A stretch of DNA of 64,000 bases from Tetrastigma voinierianum (lineage: Eukaryota > Streptophyta > Magnoliopsida > Vitales > Vitaceae): assembly GCA_016808115.1 (NCBI GenBank), contig JAEQBH010000128.1, positions 62,001 through 126,000 of the forward strand, read 5' to 3'. How positions within the stretch are numbered: position 1 is the first letter of the stretch; the number at the start of each line of letters is the position of its first letter. This document shows positions 1 through 11,479 of the stretch, piece by piece. The notes beneath the pieces are model-generated. The model saw only the letters and a list, made by a program, of their open reading frames with translations. It was not told where the DNA came from and made no database searches. A program made the translations under genes and the position numbers.

Positions 1-1300
1 TGCTATTGTATTGAATGTTAATATATGTGTGCTATTATATTAACACTGAAGAATGATGTTTGGATATTATAAGCATGTGTTACAATTGTCCAAGATGCAG
101 GATGTATGCATGAACTAAATTATCCATATAGCATTCATCGTATATGTGACATGACATAACTTACAATGGCATAATTGCATTGCATCTGCACGGGGACATT
201 GCATTAAATGGGTGTGAGTGCATGGTTGATAAATTGACACTGCGTTTGGTGTTGATTGGGTGGGCTCGGTTAAATGGGACAACGTCCAACAGAGTTGCAC
301 GATTGATGAAAATGGTAAAGAAAAAATGTGTCGGGTATCAGTAAGAAGGGATAGATCCTCCCTCGGGTGAAAAACCTGTCAATTATGGTCAGACATAGTC
401 CCCAGCAGTGAAAGGCCGTAAAAGTGTCTAGGTTTGAGGAGCTCACGGTGGGACACCAAAAATCCGCTACACACACAAAGGCACATGATTTTGAACATAA
501 AATGGATTTTGAATATAAAACGATCATTGTGATGTATCATTCAAAAAGCTTTTGGTTTACAAACAATTGAAATTTTGTTTTGAAAATGATCATTGGATGT
601 CATCCAGAATGACGGTTTATCACACATGGGCTGAGGCGTTGTGTGAGGGAGTCGGTTGAGACTCGGGTTTGATGCAATCGGTGAGGACTCGGTACATGGG
701 ACATGGTGAGTTATATCTCATTCATGGCATGTAGAATTCCATTCTATGTTTGCAAAATCTTGATTGGAATGTGTTTTTTTTTTGGTGACATGACCATTGC
801 ATGTGCACTTAGGTGGGGAGTAGCATCTGTAAGAGTTTACTCTACTGGGCATTGTTCACCTTATCGTGGGTGGTATAGGGTTGACATCGGCGGACATCGC
901 TCAAACGAGGCTGTGATTGTGAAGAAGGCTGACATGTGGCCTTGATGAATCTTTTGTAAAAGTTCTTGGGACAAACTAGTCCTTCCATATAATTTTGTGT
1001 AAAAGAATGGTAATTAAATTCTTTTGGACTATTGTCAATATAGTCGGGTATGTAATTATGGTAAGAGGGTTGTGATTGGATTCTTACAGACTGTATTTTA
1101 GTGCATTATCCTTATATTTTCAATTTAAATATGAATGAATGGGTCTCGGTGAAGGGACGTATCGAGGTGGTGCCAAGTAACTCGGTGCCCATGAGTAATT
1201 GGTACTGGTCCGGTACCAAGACTTAGGTGCACAATGACCTAAGTTAAAAATTTCGCAGATTGACGGCTAGTCAACGGGACCCCTAGAAATTAGGGCGTCA
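1..1300 (+). repeat. R1 5' LTR, truncated by the window edge
   Basis: This noncoding stretch ends in CA at 1300, and five bases later comes a perfect initiator-Met primer-binding site followed by gag, so it is the 3' part of a 5' LTR. The left end lies outside the window, so TG and the target duplication cannot be seen. The small open frames here have no recognisable similarity. The segment includes U5 and probably the transcription start of a Ty3/gypsy element. Confidence 0.75.
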
Positions 1301-1305
1301 TAGCT

Positions 1306-1317
1306 TGGTATCAGAGC
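1306..1317 (+). other. Primer-binding site (initiator tRNA-Met), R1
   Basis: TGGTATCAGAGC is the standard plant retrotransposon primer-binding site, complementary to the 3' end of initiator tRNA-Met. It lies five bases after the LTR end and 515 bases before the gag start codon, as expected for a plus-strand element. Confidence 0.9.
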
Positions 1318-1831
1318 ATAGATATAGGAATACTTGGGGCTTGATGGGCATGGGTCTAGGACATGCAGTTGTAGTATAGAGCTAAGGTATGCGAATTTCC
1401 TGGATCTTAATGTTCAGTACAAGCATCACAGTTTGGTATAGCTTGGTGTTAAGGCTTAGGTTTATGATTACCTAATGCTCGGTATTTGATGCCAGTGTCA
1501 CAGCTTAGTATTAGGGTCTAGGTAGGTAATTACCTAGGAGTTTATGAGACGTGTTTAGACCACTGCATGCATCGTGTGTTCCATGTTGTGCTCTGATGTG
1601 TGTTGCATGATTGTGATTGCGTGATTGTGTGTAAACAAATTGCGTGAAATATATATACATGGTATGATGTATATAGGAAAAGGTGAACACTAGGTTAGAG
1701 AACATAACCTTAGGGGTTCGGGAAATAAAGAAACATGATGGTTCGAGAATTGATGTTTGCTAGTGTTTGGCATTATGCACTACTAACGAAATAATAAAAT
1801 GAGATCTTAATTTTCTATTTAACATGTGTAG

Positions 1832-2129
1832 ATGGAAAGTCAAGGACGAGGACGTAGAAGTCGTCCACGGGGCGATAGCCAACCACCACCTGTTTTTTTA
1901 CTAGCAGGCCTTTATAGAGGCTATGAGTGCTGCATTCTCCACTTTTGCACAGGCTAGTGCATATGGGGAACAGGGAGGGTTGAGGAACCTCCAGAGGTTT
2001 AAGACACACCATCCTCCAACATTCATGAGAGGAGGGGATCTGATGGTGGCTGACCATTAGTTCCGAAAAATTGAGAAAATATTGGAGCCGGCAGAGAATC
2101 TCAGATGTTATTACAAAGATAAAGTGGCA
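1832..2129 (+). pseudogene. R1 gag, 5' fragment (Ty3/gypsy)
   Basis: The start codon at 1832 opens MESQGRGRR, an Arg/Gly-rich N terminus typical of plant gypsy gag. The frame breaks at a run of T at 1892-1898. After that, in another frame, come the motifs LRNLQRFKTHHPPTF and MVADH, which mark the start of the retrotransposon gag (capsid) domain. A stop replaces the usual Trp codon after MVADH at about 2057. The reading continues into the second copy of a 5-bp target duplication (6276) beyond a 4.1-kb solo LTR. The protein would have been a capsid precursor packaging the element RNA in cytoplasmic particles. It is dead here through a frameshift, stops and the insertion. Confidence 0.8.
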
Positions 2130-2967
2130 TGTCACGCCCCGATTCGATCTGACAGGTCAGGCGAATCGAGCCGGTTTCGAGTGCGAAACCATATCTTTGG
2201 GACTCTTTACTTTTTTTTTTTTTGAGCTTAACTTATACCTATGGGTATACAAATAATTTTTGTAATAACCAAAAGTCATTCACATATACAAAGGAACTAC
2301 CACCGGAGTGGTATCCATTAAAATCTCTACACATATGCTAAGTCCCAATTACTTATACAATTACTTATACCTGTACATATCTAATACAAACATCAGAGAT
2401 TGCGGAAAAGCAGTCTTTGGTGACACCTATCTACGAGATGGCCCAGTACATTAGTGTGGAATGTCCACATCCTCTTTATCTCTCTTGGTACCTGCAGTTG
2501 GAACACCGTGCTAAGCTTTACGCTTAGTGGGAACATATAGACAGTAATGACTAATAACCAAAAATCGTCATCACTATCTTTTTACATTTACTTTTACTTA
2601 TGCATATAACGAAGCCTATTCTTATGTGACTTCTAACTCATCTCATTTTATACATGTAGATTTTACTCTTTTCAGATTCCTTATCATTATCTTGTTCATA
2701 TTACTTCCCTGTGTCATGTCTTTTACAGGTTGTAACTCATATCTACTACATGTATGATAGATCAAATCATATTCAAAGTAAACTTATACGTATACAATGG
2801 AAATTCAGAACAGATCAAGTCATATTAAATTCATACAGAGTCAAATCAAACTAATACCAATACAAATATTAGACTCTTATCATTATCACGGCCGAAGCCA
2901 TTAATCAACTCCTTTAGAAATTACATTTCATGATACAGGATACTAGTTAAATCCTTTAGTTTTAGTT

Positions 2968-3285
2968 TTATTAAATTTTCATTTTTAAAGTGTGCGACCC
3001 GAATCCCCTACTTGACGGTTGGCGGATCGGCGGAGCGGTTTACTCGACGTTTTCAATCAAAACATTTATTTCGTCTTATTAAATTTTTATTTTCAAAAGT
3101 GTCGCGACCCGAATCCCCGACTTGACCCGGTTGGCGGATCCAAGCTGGAGCCCGGTTTACTCCGACGTTTTCAATCAAAACATTTATTTCGTCTTATTAA
3201 ATTTTTATTTTCAAAAGTGTCGCGACCCGAATCCCTGACTTGACCCGGTTGGCGGATCCAAGCTGGAGCCCGGTTTACTCCGACA
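2968..3285. repeat. 118-bp tandem repeat in R2
   Basis: Three copies contain CGACCCGAATCCC followed by GACTTGACCCGGTTGGCGG. They are anchored by GACCCG at 2996, 3106 and 3224, which gives spacings of 110 and 118. Copies 2 and 3 are almost identical and copy 1 is shorter and more diverged. This suggests recent local duplication inside the LTR. The 74-codon frame at 3019-3243 is a product of the repeat. Confidence 0.9.
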
Positions 3286-3707
3286 TTTTCAATTATCTTT
3301 CCAAAACATGTTGTTTATGTTATCCCATTTTAGACCTTTATAATTAGGCGAAAGCACTTCTTTTCGAGCAATCCCATGACCATTTACAAATTCGAACCCG
3401 CTAACATTCCTTAATAACATGCATTTTCAAATAATGCCTTTGTATCCACATATACTCATGCTATTCATTTTCGCATGCTTTCCAATATACAAATCATTAC
3501 TATATCATATCCTTGCATTCTCCAATGCAACAATTCATTCTAGTAATTCATGAGATTTAAGCATATTCTGCTAATCCCATTACACTCGTCGATATTTGGC
3601 TATTTCACCTTGACTCTTAGATTCCACGATTCTTGGCGGATTAAGTTTTAATGAATCCCACCCTTATTATCGATGTTAATGTGCTTATACATTGCGATTC
3701 TATATCC

Positions 3708-4035
3708 CATCATGGCGGATGCCGTTTGGTGCATCGACTACGTCGATATCAGCGTCGGTTCTCCCATCATAGCGGATGCCGTTTGGTGCATCCCGACCGC
3801 GTGGTATCATTTATTGATTCTCCGTCGCGGCGGATGCCGTTTGGTACATTCCGACCGCGTGGTATGATTAAATGCCATACGCCATCAAGGCGGATGCCGA
3901 TTGGTGCATCCGCCAAGTGGGACATTTCTTGTTGCCGCCGCCGTCATGGCGAATCTTGGATTGGTGCGTCGCCAAGTGGGACAGTGGATAATTTTCTGGG
4001 TGCCTTCGTGACGGATGCTGATTAGTGCATCCCAT
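3708..4035. repeat. About 58-bp degenerate tandem repeat in R2
   Basis: About six units carry the core GCGGATGCCGTTTGGTGCAT, at roughly 3715, 3771, 3830, 3891, 3948 and 4011. Later units are increasingly diverged and add a CGCCAAGTGGGACA block. The array is CpG-rich in an AT-rich background. It explains two overlapping open frames at 3651-4025, which are not genes. Confidence 0.85.
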
Positions 4036-4257
4036 CAGGCGGTTCATTCAATATATCATTCAATTCACATTTCAAGCCAGTTCGTTTGAATCCCGTCTTT
4101 ATTATTATTCGCGTTCATTCAGTTTTGAATATTACATTTCGATTTCATATTCACTTTCGTATTCACATTTGGCCAGTTAGTTTGATGAATCCGTCCTTAT
4201 CATCATTCATTCATTGATTTTCAAATATCACTTTTCAATTCCATTTTCACCTTTGTA

Positions 4258-4480
4258 TTATCTTTTCAAAGATATACTCAATCACATACTCATTCATGTG
4301 ATCATTTATATATAGTCATTCATATGCTCATTCAACATTATGCTCATTCATATACTTATTCCTTATACTCATTTCATATACTAATTCACGTATACTCATT
4401 CCGATATACTCATTCATAGACTAATTTACATTATACTCATTCACATATACTCATTCATATGTAATTTACATACACTCATT
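4258..4480. repeat. ATACTCATTCATAT-type low-complexity repeat in R2
   Basis: Irregular copies of CATATACTCATTCATA, about 14-17 bp each, run through this stretch with substitutions and small length changes. There is no coding signal. It is a decayed microsatellite-like tract inside the solo LTR. Confidence 0.75.
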
Positions 4481-5245
4481 CATGTGTTCCTATCATTTTA
4501 TCATTTAAGTTCATATGTGATAATAATCATATATCACTTAACCACATTATGTGTTCATGACATATTGCCTTGCATGTTCACCTTCATATTTCAATTCGTT
4601 TTCATTTTCATTTTCCACATCATTTTCATATTTCATGAACACATCTATACATATTTCATTTTCTACATTTTCCATGTTTCAAGCCTATTACACATGGCAC
4701 TTCATATTCTTGTGAAGTATGATGTCCATGAAATCACACCTCCTTCATAAATTCTTATTCCTCTATGAATCTACTTTACTTAGGAATTGGAATCAATCAA
4801 ATCGGATCATCCAAACTAAAGTTATGGCATTTTCATGCCAAACTAGTCGGTTTACCCGGATTACACAGGGAATAGTTTGTACTACTAATTTTTCCGGGGT
4901 CTTAACTCCATATTTGGCACTATCTCTTTGTACTTTTTTAAATCTAAGGTTCTGAGGGTTCTTCTCCAACTGGAATCACCCAATTAGATCTGAAACTCAA
5001 GTTACGTCCGAAGCAACCGGGACTACTCTATGTTCAAAATTTGGAACCAGGGCCTTGTACATGGTCCCACTTGAGTGAATTTTTAGGCCACTTAGGATCA
5101 GAATTTGACGATACCTATTTCTTTATGTTTGATTCTCCTTGAAGTCTATTTTAATTGATCACTTGAATCACTCAAATCGGATAAAAAATGAGGAAGTTAT
5201 GGCCAAAATACAAAAACTGATTGAAACTAGGAAGCGAGAAACGGG

Positions 5246-5328
5246 GTGTACCGGTACACTAACGTGTGCCCGGTACATTGGGTTACGGAAGGGTGTCTGG
5301 TACACATTCAAGGTGTGTACCGGTACAC
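5246..5328. repeat. Cluster of GTGTACCGGTACAC palindromes in R2
   Basis: Two perfect copies of the 14-bp palindrome GTGTACCGGTACAC lie at 5246-5259 and 5315-5328. Between them are two decayed copies, at 5264-5277 and about 5293-5306. The cluster is absent from the homologous parts of R5, R7 and R10. A protein-binding site is possible but not shown. Confidence 0.8.
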
Positions 5329-6275
5329 ATGTTCAATGTCTAGAATGTATTTTCTCCTTTTTTCCATATTTTTGATGCCGATTCAACTCTTTACTCCATA
5401 TGCGCTCAAAAACCATTTCATATTCACCTTGTAAACTCAATTATACTCAAAATCATCTTTCAATACATATCTTTTCTTCAAAATCTTTCATGATTTTCTT
5501 CCAAAAACAATTTCTAATATGGGTCATAACCCCTTCTCATACCAAATACACAAATTTGTAGGGTTTTGGTTTAACTTGACCCTTTAACTGCAATTAAGCA
5601 GTAAATCCAGCCTCGAAAGGGAGGATTCCATGTTTTCTTGCCTGAGTGGGTTTTACCCACCTTACTCTCAAAATATTTGGAGTTGGGATGAAGTCTTTAT
5701 CAAAACCCTAGAAAATCAGTGCAACCAGAGCCATGTTGGGATGAACTTTTATCAAACCACAGGTTTTGACGAAGCTACAATTCATGCAAACCGAGGATCG
5801 TACTCGAGTTTAGTAGTTATACCTTTTTGATCTTGGCTGAACTTCCACTTATATTTTCTTCTTCTTCTCTTCTCCTTCTCTTCTTCTTCTTCTCCCCTTC
5901 TTATTTCTCTTTAGTTTGGTCTCCCTGAAATGAGACCAATTTTGGTCTTAAATCAAGCTTTTGAGTTAAGGCCATGTACGGCTTGAAGACAAGGAAAAAT
6001 CCATTTTTTGTTTAAGTCTTCATTTTGCATTTTAAGCCCTTTGGTTCTTCCCTTTTTGAAATTCAAATTATGCCATATTCTAATTTGACCCATAATCTTC
6101 CTCAAATTCCACAATTACATATAATCTTATGCTTTTATGGCTTTTATGTCCTAAAGTGGTAAAAGACCACTTTGCCCTTGTCTCTAATATTCATTTCGGG
6201 TCTCTAATTTTTATTTCCGAAAATTCATATTTAAACAAGTCCGAAAACTACTAGGGTATATTTCGGGGTGTTACA

Positions 6276-7140
6276 TGGCAACATTCCAGTTAAAGGGTGA
6301 ATCTTAAGTATGGTGGGATTGGGTCAAGGCCTTGAGGACGCTAGGCGATGACATGGGAGGATTCATAAAGCTCTTCATGGGCAAATATTTTCGGCAACTT
6401 CTAGACATGCAAAATCCCGGGAGTTCCTAGAGCTAAAGCAAGGAACGATGGTAGTGTTAGAGTACGTGGCTAAGTTCACCTAGTTAGCCTGTTTTGCTAA
6501 TGACTATGTGGCCATCGACATGACCAAGGTGAGGAAATTCAAGAATGGTCTGAAGTTGTCTATTTGGGGCAAGATTGTGGGATTTCTCCTATAAGATATA
6601 GACTCTACGGTCAAGATAACTATGGCCATAGAGAGAGAGAGATTGATGATGCATGGAGCATCCGTGATGCGGGTGCTAGTGAGAAGAAGAGAGAGAATCA
6701 GTCTTCTTTTAGCTCAGGGAAGAAGCAGAGGAATTTTGCTTCATGAGGATTTTAGAGACAGGGCCGTGGCCACCAGGGCCAAGGCTAGGATCAATCATCC
6801 TAAGATGGGAGGCACTTCAGGGATCCTAGCCAGCCAGGGCAGAGAGTGTGTTTCTAGTGCCACCAGCCTAGACACTTGAGACGAGAGTGCTCTCAGAGGT
6901 AGGGATCCTAGAGTTATGGGACACCACAGTCCCAGTCATCCATGGGACATGCACGGACGTAGTTTGTTCCTCCTTACCCTAGCATGGGCCAAGGGAACCG
7001 GTATCAGTCCTAAGGTGTTGCACAAGCACCTAATACTTCACAGACGGGCGAGGCCGGGGGCATGGGTCGGTCGAGGCGGGGGCTCACGGCGGGACCGAGG
7101 ACCGGGCGTGTCGCCATTACACCATAGACTAAGGCGATAG
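6276..7140 (+). pseudogene. R1 gag, 3' fragment with zinc knuckle
   Basis: This continues gag after the R2 target duplication. It shows the gypsy gag core: ATFQLKGES, then VWWDWVKALRTLGDD, then (after frameshifts) a KQGTMVVLEYVAKF-like stretch and an FKNGLKLSIWGKIVGF-like stretch up to about 6600. A basic Ser/Gly linker follows. A CCHC zinc knuckle (Cys-X2-Cys-X4-His-X4-Cys) lies at 6849-6890, with a stop codon inside it (6855-6857). A Gln/Ser/Pro-rich linker runs to 7140. The order capsid, nucleocapsid, protease is normal for Ty3/gypsy. At least four frame changes or stops disable it. Confidence 0.85.
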
Positions 7141-7160
7141 ATTAGTCGGTTATTCTGGGT

Positions 7161-7687
7161 ATGTTTTTCCTATCTCGCCTATGGGCAAGGGTACTGTTTG
7201 ATTCTGGTGCATCGCATTCATTCATCACTGCATCATGTGTGAAATAATTGGGCTTAGAGGTTGAGACCTTGGAAAATCCATTGCATGTAAGCTCTCCCCT
7301 AGGAACTAGTGTGAGTGTTGATATGATATGTCGGGACTGTGAGTTAGAGATCCTCGGGATTCTACTCACTGTGGACCTAAGGGTCATGGACATGTCTGAG
7401 TTTGATGTCATCCTCAGGATGGATTGGTTGACGGCACACCGAGTCGTCATTGATTGTGATCATATGAGAGTTATTGTCTACACACAGGACGATGTCCGTG
7501 TTATGTTTCAAGGGGATAAGCATGATTCTTTACCCTAGGCCGCGTACGAACCTTGGTGGCACGGGTAGTTGATGGGTTGGCTGGTAAGCCTTACCCTGGA
7601 GGACGAGGCGAGACAGGAGTTGGGTCTACCTTGGGTAGTTTGTGAATATGAGGATGTTTTTCCTGATGAACTATTGGGATTACCTCT
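7161..7687 (+). pseudogene. R1 aspartic protease and pol linker
   Basis: From the ATG at 7161 the frame reads into VLFDSGASHSF, in which Asp-Ser-Gly at 7200-7208 is the retroviral-type aspartic protease active site. A stop at about 7239 interrupts it, then the same frame continues with LEVETLENPLHV and VILRMDWLTAHRVVIDC, where the family usually has ILGMDWL. The frame stops at 7538, and a shifted frame runs on toward the pol linker DEYEDVFPDELLGLP-like region at 7640-7687. There R3 interrupts it, and RT resumes at 14140. The protease would have cleaved the gag-pol polyprotein. It is inactive here. Confidence 0.85.
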
Positions 7688-8995
7688 TGATTCGAATGCG
7701 GTAGGGTAAGACGGAATCAACAAAATTTATAAACCTAATTCCTCCTACTGCCGTAGCATAGCTACTGCAGTATAGTGGCTCTAGGGTCGAACACAAGGAT
7801 GAATTTTCTTCGCACAAATGATTTATAGCTAAGCTCAAATTGGTGAATTTGGTTTGGATTCTGGTATTTTGTAAAAGCAATAAGGGTTTGTGATTTGCAA
7901 ACTGAAAATAAATTGAACTAAAAAATGTGAAAAAGAGCTCCTTGAAGCATCGAGGCTACTGGGGTTGAGGTCTTAGGGTAAATGAGAGGTTCTCAGGTCC
8001 TTTTCCTCACATTGGGGAGGATGACCTGTAGTCATTTTCCGAACCAGATCTTCATTTGGCTATCAAAACTGAACCCTAATAATTTTTCCTTTTGAAATAT
8101 AGAATTTAATGAGCATAAATGCTCTCGGACAGTAAAGCACATGCAAATATACTACGGTAACTAATAGAAGACAACTAATGAATCTCAATGGATCTAGCAA
8201 TAGCGTCCCATGAGACAAAAGCTTACGAATACAGTTAATCAAGGTACATTTAAGAGATTTAAACCTAGAGTGAAGAATGGAAACATAAATGACAATAAAT
8301 GCTTGCATTAAACATAGAGAACCAACATTTTACCTCAAAACCCTAGCCCAATAGCCCTCATCTTCAAGGATAGAGGGAGTTTAGCTAGCCATCCCTTGAG
8401 TTGTCATCTCGGGGTGTTTGCGGCCCAGAAAAATAGAGAAAGGGAGAAAATGAACGAGAAAAGAAAAGCGGGAAAACTCTAGCCCGGCGGTAATGTGTTT
8501 AGCAAAAATCAAGCTCCGTCTAAAAGATTTCATTTGAGCTTATATGGTGCTCAAATAAGCAAAAATAAAAAAATACCCTTAATACCCATAATACATGAAG
8601 GGCAAAATAGGAAAAATCACAAAAAAGAAGTCAAACGGGAGGTCAACAAAGCAAAAAAAAAAAAAAAAAACAAGAAAATGTGGAAGCATTTTCGCACAGT
8701 GCAAAAATTTCGTACCTTTCTGCGAAGCTGTTCGATTTTCCAGTTTTTATGCTTTTTTTTCCTTTTGGTTTCTGATCTGCAATGCTGAGTTTGACTCGAA
8801 TTCTACGTGCTTGTATGACTCGACAAATTTGGCATTAATAGCTTGTAAAAACTACAAAATTAGCCACAAAATGCGATCAGTAGAATAGCGGGGACATAAT
8901 CATACAAATTAGGTTAGTCAGTTGAATTAATACACAAAAAAGTGTGAAGCCTACAATAAATAGGGCTCGAAATAGCACTTTTTGAGCACTAGTCA
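7688..8995 (-). repeat. R3 3' LTR
   Basis: It is 1308 bp from TGATTCG to CTAGTCA. It is the 3' LTR because the element is on the minus strand. It keeps about 170 bp that the 5' LTR has lost, including the TATA-like site at 8539. A/K-rich frames at 8495-8888 come from a poly-A tract (8655-8672) and are not genes. Confidence 0.85.
8539..8546 (-). promoter_or_regulatory. Candidate LTR TATA box, R3
   Basis: On the minus strand CATATAAG lies at the place where the related R6 LTR has CTATATAAAG. The corresponding segment is deleted in the 5' LTR of this element, so this copy could only drive transcription outward past 7688. Confidence 0.45.
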
Positions 8996-9374
8996 CCCTA
9001 ACCGACACATTGCTGGTCCCTTACTTGATGAAAGAAAGAAAGAAAAGCCCAATGAAAATAATAACAAAATAATGTTCTAAAAAATGGTGTTTCAAAAAGT
9101 ATGTGGATGAGTAATGCCTAACCCTCAATGAGAATTATCGAAACCTTACCCAATAACCATCACGAGAGAGTGAATACCATACAAAATTCAGCATCAAAAG
9201 AGTTTCCTTCTCTAGAGAGTCAACCTAGGATTTCCACCAAAATCTAAGTGTTTATATGATTAGTTTTCAACAATAAACGCAAGCGCACTCTCCCCTAACC
9301 TTGACTCTTGCATAACCTAGTACACTAACTGATCTAAATAGATCAGGACCTGCTCTTATTTCATAATTCTTTTT

Positions 9375-9665
9375 GTATTTGCGGGGTGCAGCGAGAATCG
9401 ACTTCACCAAAGTCCATGTAGCGAGGGGATCTGATGACTCCCGACGATTAAGGCTTAGGGCATCGAGTCATAAAGGTTTTTCAATCTAAACTCTGGGGTT
9501 TCACCGGGACTTTGAATGACTTTGAGACTCCAGCACCTACAACTTGCTCAACCTCACCCATTCACCCATGTAGCGAGCACTAAGTCGGTGGCTCCCAACC
9601 AGTTGGCTTAAGACACCAGGCTTTAAAGACTTTGGCCGTATACCCCTCGGACCGTGATCGGGTTT
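9375..9665 (-). other. Conserved noncoding block before the 3' LTR, R3
   Basis: This block of about 290 bp has no open frame. It is clearly alignable with 27655-27935 in R6, and more weakly with 21110-21180 in R4. It contains two partial internal copies of CCATGTAGCGAG followed by a GACTCCC / TTAAGGCTTAGGGCATCG core. Its position just upstream of the 3' LTR is the same in R3 and R6. Function is unknown; a 3' untranslated RNA element is possible. Confidence 0.7.
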
Positions 9666-10569
9666 CAAGGCAAAGCATTGCAATTTTCTTCTTTTTGTTT
9701 TTGTTTTTCTCTTCTTTTTATTTTGGAAGACTCATTGGCTTTCTTTTCCTGGGGGTCCTTAACCTATTAAAGGTAGTAAATGAAACTAGGATAGGCTTTT
9801 GCAAGATTTAGGAGGTTAGGCAGTTTTTCAGCTTACTGTTAAAACCTTAAGTGCACAGTGTGTGGTTAACTAGAAGTGGAAGAAAAAGGGTTGAAAACAC
9901 TAAGAATTTAATTGATCATCCACTTAATTAAGCATGGAACCAATCTAACATCAACAACATTGGACAATGTTTCAATTTTTCAAACTGCAAGCAGGCAAAA
10001 CACAAAGAAAAAAAGGGTGTAATTTTGAAATTGTAAGTGTGATCTGTATGGTATGTATAAAAAGATATATGACTATATTTTTCGACTTTACAAAAAGAAA
10101 CTAACAACTTCACAACCAAAACAAACAACTACACAAACATAAACTAAACAGCAAGTCATTAATCTTTACAAAAAAACTTGCTCAAAGTAGTAACAAAACA
10201 TAACTGTAAAAGCCACTTCCTTCGCTAACTCTCCCCCCAACCAAATGTCTCATTGTCCTCAATGGGGCTTGGATTGGAAAGTTAGAGAAGGAAGAGCTAC
10301 CTCCTTAATGGTGAGCAACTGGTGGTATGTCATCCTGCATGGACGAGCTGGGAGCTACTGGCATTCTTTGCGGGAGAAAGTGCTGCACTTTGAGCGGCAA
10401 GAAGAGGTGGAGAGGGTGGAGGATTTATGCTACACCTCAAAAACAAAATACCAAAAATTATAAGAATGTGCAATTGAAAATGAGAAAAATTACACAGAAA
10501 ACAAATCTAAAATTAAGAAAATTATGTAAAACTACAAATTAAACTTAAAGTAAAAGAAAATAAAAAGTC

Positions 10570-11466
10570 TAACAAAAGTGGGTGGCTTCTAAGTTCTTTG
10601 TAGAAACCACTCTCCTACTCGAATTCTTGCTAAGTTCATGTGGTGGATCAAGGAGAAGTCCCTCCCGTGTTTGTTATGGTGGTGCAGCGGGTTGGCTTTT
10701 GCCCCTTTGTTTTAAGCACTTTACCTTTTGGTGGTGGTGGGGGAATCAGTGGCGCTGGAGGAGTGACTGAGGCACTGGATTCTCCATCAAACACTTCATT
10801 GTTCTTCATCAATTCCTCCTGCAGTTTGTGAGGCATTTGTGTTTCACCTTTTTGGGCTAATCAAGCGCGGAGACTTCATCGCTCTTGCTCTTCCATTGAT
10901 TTGTGCTTGTTTGCTTGATGGAAGATGTTGAGCTCGATGTCATGTTGCCAAATGTGGTTGCATGACTCCATTAGGCGATTGATAATGGCATTTGATGTGG
11001 CCAAAAATGGCCTCCCAAGTATGATAGGTACATGATTAGTACCTTCTGCCACCGGCTTTGTATCAAGGACGACGAAGTCTATCGGATAGTAAAATTTATC
11101 CACCTTCACCAAAACATCTTCAACTATGCCTATGGGTATTTTCATGGATCTATCGACTAAAGATAAGGTAATGGTGGTAGGCTTTAATTCCCTAAGCAAG
11201 CGCAGCCTGCGAGTATGGTAGCGAGTTGACACTTTCGGTAATTGGTAGGCTTTAATTCCCCTAAGCCCGGCTGCTTGTACCGCAAGTATGGTAGCGAGGT
11301 TGACAACGGCTGAATCCAATAGTTCCTTGTCCACCTGAGTGCCTCGGAGTGTTATAGATATTCCACGAGAGTCTTGCAGAGATGATGGCGCGACTTGTGC
11401 AATCGGGAAGGACTTCTTGTCGACATTTAACCCTCTCTTCATTGATGGTCTTCTGCTCCTCCACAA
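10570..11466 (-). pseudogene. R3 protease region and C-terminal tail (Athila-like)
   Basis: On the minus strand a 196-codon frame carries the Athila/Tat protease signature in order: KPTTITLSLVDRSMKIP, then IVEDVLVKVDKFYYPIDFVV, then HVPIILGRPFLATSNAIIN, then a short ELNIF tail. The expected active-site segment (LLDLGA or DSGA followed by VNLLPYSVY) is scrambled into LLDSAVVNLATILAV. A stretch of about 45 bp around 11170-11270 appears duplicated (GGTAGGCTTTAATTCCCTAAG occurs twice). A shifted frame continues with a proline-rich segment (APLIPPPPPKG, 10700-10760) and stops near 10570. No RT follows. The product would have been the end of a gag-protease polyprotein. Confidence 0.8.
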
Positions 11467-11479
11467 AATTGCCTACCAC

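Larger units (their letters stand above)
2130..6275 (-). mobile_element. R2: 4.1-kb solo LTR inserted in R1 gag
   Basis: The segment begins TGTCACGCCCC and ends GGGGTGTTACA, an imperfect terminal inverted repeat, and is flanked by the 5-bp direct repeat TGGCA (2125-2129 and 6276-6280). The R1 gag reading resumes exactly after it. No gag or pol motifs are visible inside. With one pair of LTR termini and no internal region it is best read as a solo LTR left by LTR-LTR recombination. The minus orientation is inferred from homology of 4780-5200 to the inverted R7 LTR. It holds three tandem-repeat blocks, a palindrome cluster and a CT-rich tract (5850-5915). The open frames inside are repeat-encoded or chance. 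Confidence 0.85.

Noticed and set aside
3019..4025. Open frames of 64-124 codons in R2
   Set aside because: They are built from the 118-bp and roughly 58-bp tandem repeats, overlap in different frames and have no homologue that I recognise.
7769..7794. Possible tRNA-Asp gene in the R3 and R6 LTRs
   Set aside because: Only D-arm-like and T-arm-like pieces exist, about 5 bp apart. There is no anticodon arm or acceptor stem, so it cannot fold as a tRNA.
8495..8888. Lys-rich frames in the R3 LTR
   Set aside because: They come from a poly-A tract and have no counterpart of the same length in the other LTR except the A tract itself.
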